From Epilithonimonas tenax DSM 16811 (GTDB lineage Bacteria > Bacteroidota > Bacteroidia > Flavobacteriales > Weeksellaceae): a DNA stretch of 64,000 bases. The notes under the pieces were generated by a model, which was given only the letters and a program-made list of their open reading frames with translations, was not told the DNA's origin and did no database searches. Below are positions 60,353-64,000 of this stretch, piece after piece; the first letter of the stretch is position 1, and each line of letters starts with the position of its first letter. Position numbers and translations under genes: made by a program. The stretch is taken from assembly GCF_000428485.1 (NCBI RefSeq), contig NZ_AUAA01000003.1, positions 1 to 64,000 on the forward strand, written 5' to 3'.

Positions 60353-62008
60353 ATGAAAACCAAATTATTATTGGTGCTGATTCTATTAGCACAGACTTTC
60401 TACGCACAAGATTTAACAGGTTCCTGGAAAGGCGATATCGACCTGGGCGGGATGCAACTGCCTCTCATCCTCCATATTAAAAAAGAAAACAACGCTTACA
60501 CTTCATCTGCAAGAAGTCCGAAACAAGGCGACAAACTTATCACGGTAGATAAAACCGACTTCACTAATAATGAGCTGATCTTTGAAATGAATGAACTGGG
60601 AGCTTCTTATAAAGGCACATATAAATCCGATAATTTTGAAGGGACATTTACCCAAAGAGAACGGTCATTCCCGCTGAATTTTTTTAGAAACAAGGGCGAG
60701 CCCGATCCGAAAAATGAGAAAATAAAAGACATCGGAAACCGCGAAATCAACACTGCGAAACTGGATGATTTTTTCAAGTACATCACTCAGCATAAACAGA
60801 GCATAGGCAGTATTTCTATCTTCCGAAAAGGGAAGGAAGTTTACAAAAAAGACTTCGGGCAAGAGTAGTTATCTGATGTGAAATGGGATGCTGACACCCG
60901 TTATCAGATTGGTTCTATCAGCAAGTTGTTCACAGCGGTAATGCTGATGCAACAAGTAGAAAAAGGAAAACTGAACATCGCTGACGAGCTTTCCAAATAT
61001 TATCCTGAAGTTCCAAATGCAGACAAAATCACTTTGGAATCTATGCTAAATCACACCAGCGGACTGGGCGATTACGTTGGAGAACACTACCATTGGCTTT
61101 TCAAAAAACCGGTTGGAAATAAAGCGATTCTTGACACCATCAAAGCGCAGGGTGTAGAATTTTTACCTGGTGAAAAAACAAGATATTCTAATTCTGGCTA
61201 TTACCTGTTGAGCAGAATCTTGGAAAAAGTAGCTAAGAAACCTTACAATGTCCTTTTGAAAGAAAATATCACAGGCAAAGCCGGGATGAAAAACACATTT
61301 TCTGTGCTTGACCATCCGACAAACGTTTTCAAATCTTATGAGAATAACGGTGGGAACTAGAAAGAAATAGAGGATTTTGATTTCCATAATTGCATCGGTT
61401 TGGGTGATATTGTTTCTACAACTTATGATCTTAATCTTTTCATCAATGCATTATTCAGAAATAAATTTGTGAACAAAGAAACACTTGACAGGATGATGCC
61501 AAAACCGGGATCAAAATTGGAATTTGGTCTGGGATTGATGGCTGTTCCTTTTTACAACAAGGTTTCTTTTGGTCACGGTGGCGATACGGCTGGCAACCAT
61601 TCCGTAACGTCCTATAGTGCGAAAGAAGATTATTCTGTTACTATGCTGATCAATGGTGAAGAATAACCTCATAATGCTTTGGCCGTCGGTATCCTTAATA
61701 TTATTTATGATCAGAATTCTGCCTATCCAAAGTTTGAAAACCACACAGAAAATACCGCTTCTGATGGAAAACTAAAGAAATACACCAGCGATTATAGTTC
61801 TTCTGATATTCCTCTTGGGTTGAAAATTTTTGTAAAAGATGACCATCTTTTTGCACAGGGAAAAGGACAGCCGGAGTTTCCGCTGGAACTGGTGGAGAAA
61901 GGTCAGTTCAAATTTGAACAAGCTGGGATCAAAATCAATTTCTTTCCGGATAAGAATCAGATGCAGCTTCTGCAAAACGGCAAAACGTATCACTTCACGA
62001 AGAATTAA
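60353..62008 (+). pseudogene. Exported serine hydrolase (beta-lactamase-fold) with three in-frame stops
   Basis: One continuous frame of 551 codons plus a final stop, with internal stops TAG at 60866-60868, TAG at 61358-61360 and TAA at 61664-61666. Across them the protein is intact: signal peptide (...LLAQTFYAQ), an N-terminal beta domain (LTGSWKGDIDLGGMQLPLIL), the hydrolase domain with SxxK (GSISKLFTA), YxN (RYSNSGYYL) and HGG (FGHGGDTAGN), and a C-terminal domain ([14 protein letters not shown]) similar to the M1 peptidase tail. The residues lost to stops are plausibly Gln, Trp and Tyr, each one base away. No frameshift was found. A D-Ala-D-Ala carboxypeptidase or esterase was the likely original role. 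Confidence 0.85.
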
Positions 62009-62016
62009 AATAAAAA

Positions 62017-62048
62017 AACGAGGCTTTTCCCATAGGATCAGCCTCGTT
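62017..62048 (-). terminator. Terminator of the metalloprotease gene
   Basis: AACGAGGCT pairs with AGCCTCGTT; on the minus strand it is followed by seven T residues. A relative lies at 63409-63443. Confidence 0.8.
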
Positions 62049-62076
62049 CCGATTAAAAACACAATTATGATGAAAT

Positions 62077-63376
62077 TTATTTTTTGATCGCCTTGATCAT
62101 CTTATTTTGACCTTCGATGGTTGTTCTTACAAAGTAAATCCCCGACGAAAATTTACCAAGATTGATGCTATTAAAATGATGATTTTGCTCCATCAATTGT
62201 CCTGTTACGCTGTAAACTGAGATCTGACTCACGTTTTTGTCAGAAGAAATCGTCAGAACATCTTTGACCGGATTAGGATAATATTGAACAGAGATTTTTT
62301 TAGCATCTGTGACACCCAGAAAACTGATGTCCCATCTCGTGCGCCACAATATCTATATCAAAACGTACACCTTCCGGACCGCCCGTTCTTGGTGTGCTGA
62401 AAGCTGCTCCTTTGGATTTAGCATCATTATTACCAGACGGATTTCTGCATACATTGCCCACATCTCCAGCACTACCCGTTCCGCCAGCTCTTCCGAAAAG
62501 ATGACCAATATCATAAGAGTCATTACCAATGACAGATGTAAGCGTGCGCTGTAACTCCAGATTCCAGGCTCCGCCGATCCCTACATTTGCATTAGAATAA
62601 GGATCTGTTGCAGGAATGGTGTAAATAAGCTGAGGAAGATCCAACACATTCATATGAATTGCAAAATCTTTTTCGAAGACCCCATTGACTCTTGTCATCG
62701 TCGCATTAATGGCAGCAAAGGCCTGAGCTACGCCTCCAAAATACTGGAAATATTCTCCAATGACAGAAATCGCCAATCTGTAAGTTCTGTATTTCTGATC
62801 GCTCGCTTTGCTGAAGTCCGTTGCGGAGTTAGAAAAATCAGACCCAGCTGATAATTTATCCAGCTGATTTTGCTTTTGTAGAGATTCGGAAGTGGAGCAG
62901 GAAAATGCACGTTCACCTTTCTGGTTTCCTGGTTTAGAGAAAACACCGTAGACTGTTTTTTCTTGGTTTAATGGTTCTATGAATTCATACTGGCCATTTT
63001 TGAACATCATAGACTGCAAATCGTATGGCGACACACTGAACCTGACATAGGTTGTAGGATCTCCAACTTTTGTACCTACATAAGAACCCAGCTGATAACG
63101 ATCTGCTAAGGATTTCTCGACCACCGGCAAACTATAAATTTCAAATTTTTCTATCCGCCCATCTAAAGTTGCAAAATCGATAATGACTGGCTTACTGTTT
63201 TTGCCAATAATCTGAGCTGCCGCAAGTTGGACTCTGAAGGTATCAAGATCAAGAGAATAGAAAGTGAGCGCTTTTGTTTCTTTTGTTTGCATACCTGTCA
63301 TCAGAGCCGGACTCCACTGAGCGAAAGCCAATATCATCCCTGCGCATAACGAAAAAACTATAAAAATGTTCTTCAT
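62077..63376 (-). pseudogene. T9SS-sorted reprolysin-like zinc metalloprotease with internal deletion
   Basis: The first frame (63376 down to 62300) starts MKNIFIVFSLCAGMILAFAQ, has a propeptide-like region and reaches the zinc motif IVAHEMGHQFSG, after which it ends in CHRC and a stop. Another frame (from about 62340 to 62077) supplies SVQYYPNPVKDVLTISSDKN, the type A T9SS sorting domain, ending MIKAIKK. Relatives have several hundred more residues between these parts, including the third zinc histidine region (HExGHxxGxxH). A deletion has fused the two ends out of frame. No sorted or active enzyme can be made from this copy. Confidence 0.82.
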
Positions 63377-63408
63377 ATTTATTATAAAAATTACAACAAT
63401 CATCACGA

Positions 63409-63443
63409 ATAAAACGAAGCCTTTCGGTAAGATCAGCCTCGCT
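63409..63443 (-). terminator. Terminator of the right-edge gene
   Basis: On the minus strand AGCGAGGC pairs with GCTTCGTT, followed by TTTATT. It resembles the terminator at 62017-62048 in sequence and position after a sorting-domain gene. Confidence 0.65.
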
Positions 63444-63472
63444 TTCATTAAAAAAAATATGATGAATGAAAT

Positions 63473-64000
63473 TTATTTCTTGATCACCTTGGTCATTTCT
63501 GTTGTTCCTTCTACGATGGTTTTCACGAAGTAAATACCTGTAGAAAGCTTCGCAAGATTGATGACATTTGTATTGTTTACCTGCCGAATCATTTGACCGC
63601 CAACACTATAAACCGAAATATGGCTTACTTTTTTTCCAGAATACACGGTAAGAATATCATTCACAGGATTAGGATAAACCCTGATTTTTATTTTGCTGGC
63701 CACCTCACCTACCGCCATCGTAGCTGTAGTAAATTCATCTGCGCCAATATCTGGGGTGGCAGCACTTCTTGCGGCATCATCTATATCAACCGTCACACCT
63801 GCTAAAGAAATACCTTTGTTATCAATAGCTGAGTTATCAGATGTTTGAGAAAGATGAAGATCTGCTTTGGAGGTAAAAACGGGAAGCGCTTTCAAAGAAT
63901 TGACATTACCGCCCAAAATACTCTTAATTCCTGTAAGATCTGTAAATGCTGGTGGACCTCCTGGCGTTTGTCCTAAATTGGGTCCGGAACTGTAATACAT
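63473..64000 (-). CDS. T9SS-sorted surface protein, C-terminal part
   Basis: The last 175 residues of a larger protein whose N-terminus lies beyond the right edge; the Met at 64000 is probably internal. The visible part has a parallel-beta-helix-type end (GVTVDIDDAARSAATPDIGADEF), then a linker and a type A sorting domain: IKIRVYPNPVNDILTVYSGK through TGIYFVKTIVEGTTEMTKVIKK. It would be exported by T9SS and attached or released at the surface. The sorting domain is clearly paralogous to that of the broken metalloprotease next to it. The activity of the missing part is unknown. Confidence 0.83.
   Translation of the reverse strand: MYYSSGPNLGQTPGGPPAFTDLTGIKSILGGNVNSLKALPVFTSKADLHLSQTSDNSAIDNKGISLAGVTVDIDDAARSAATPDIGADEFTTATMAVGEVASKIKIRVYPNPVNDILTVYSGKKVSHISVYSVGGQMIRQVNNTNVINLAKLSTGIYFVKTIVEGTTEMTKVIKK

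Noticed and set aside
60353-62008. Stop-codon recoding (for example pyrrolysine) as the explanation of the in-frame TAGs
   Set aside because: One of the three stops is TAA, other genes here end normally at TAG and TAA, and no pyl genes are seen; nonsense mutation is simpler.

Overview
The window reads as chromosome of a Flavobacteriia bacterium, most likely Chryseobacterium or a close Weeksellaceae relative. The grounds are the AT-rich DNA, promoters of the Bacteroidota type (TAnnTTTG boxes rather than TATAAT), type IX secretion (T9SS) parts (PorX, a PorV/PorQ-like barrel, C-terminal sorting domains), bacillithiol synthesis (BshA), DUF4292, DUF4254 and DUF2851 proteins, and a class A beta-lactamase resembling the chromosomal enzymes of Chryseobacterium. 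No rRNA, tRNA, CRISPR array, prophage or classical defence island was seen.

Layout. 0-0.2 kb: edge of an IS982-family element. 0.3-5.5 kb (minus strand): M1 peptidase, small membrane protein, 2,4-dienoyl-CoA-reductase-like SDR, dihydroorotase. 5.9-12.9 kb (plus): a cell-envelope cluster (flippase, sugar nucleotidyltransferase, DUF4292 lipoprotein, EnvC-like M23 protein, TatA, DUF4254, lipoprotein) ending in ribA. 12.9-20.9 kb: HU, panD, a flippase-like membrane protein, DUF2130, cupin, uvrC, TRIC-like channel, exonuclease III. 21.3-26.9 kb: porX, a stretch of gene remnants, RNase G, a 29-residue ribosomal-type protein, a second HU, mutY. 26.9-30.0 kb: a cobalamin riboswitch driving a TonB receptor and a beta-propeller lipoprotein, i.e. 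a B12 uptake unit. 30.2-36.0 kb: NDH-2, trmD, a class A beta-lactamase preceded by a hydrolase remnant, a GreA-like factor, nitroreductase, rpsP, rimM. 36.0-42.1 kb: HTH regulator divergent from two exported proteins, asnS, a ParE-type toxin-antitoxin pair, rpoN. 42.2-47.0 kb: succinate dehydrogenase, with two unrelated exported proteins between sdhA and sdhB. 47-49.4 kb: two genes bracketed by inverted copies of a dispersed repeat. 49.4-58.5 kb: bshA, GH3 hexosaminidase, lipoprotein, 1-Cys peroxiredoxin, a PorV/PorQ-like operon and an acyl-CoA carboxylase beta subunit. 58.5-64 kb: exported proteins and a cluster of decaying genes, then T9SS cargo.

Three threads run through the window. First, outer-membrane and secretion biology: PorX regulates T9SS, the PorV/PorQ-like barrel belongs to that machine, and the two sorting-domain proteins at the right end would be its cargo. 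Second, the region from about 59.7 to 63.4 kb is degenerating: a membrane protein with two frameshifts, a serine hydrolase with three in-frame stops but no frameshift, and a metalloprotease with an internal deletion just after its zinc motif. Third, the intergenic DNA holds at least two families of short repeats. I did not find a convincing new multi-gene system. The most unusual items are the nonsense-only pseudogene, the split sdh operon, the dispersed hairpin repeats, the start-codon-proximal promoters and an orphan gene remnant that has kept its own terminator.
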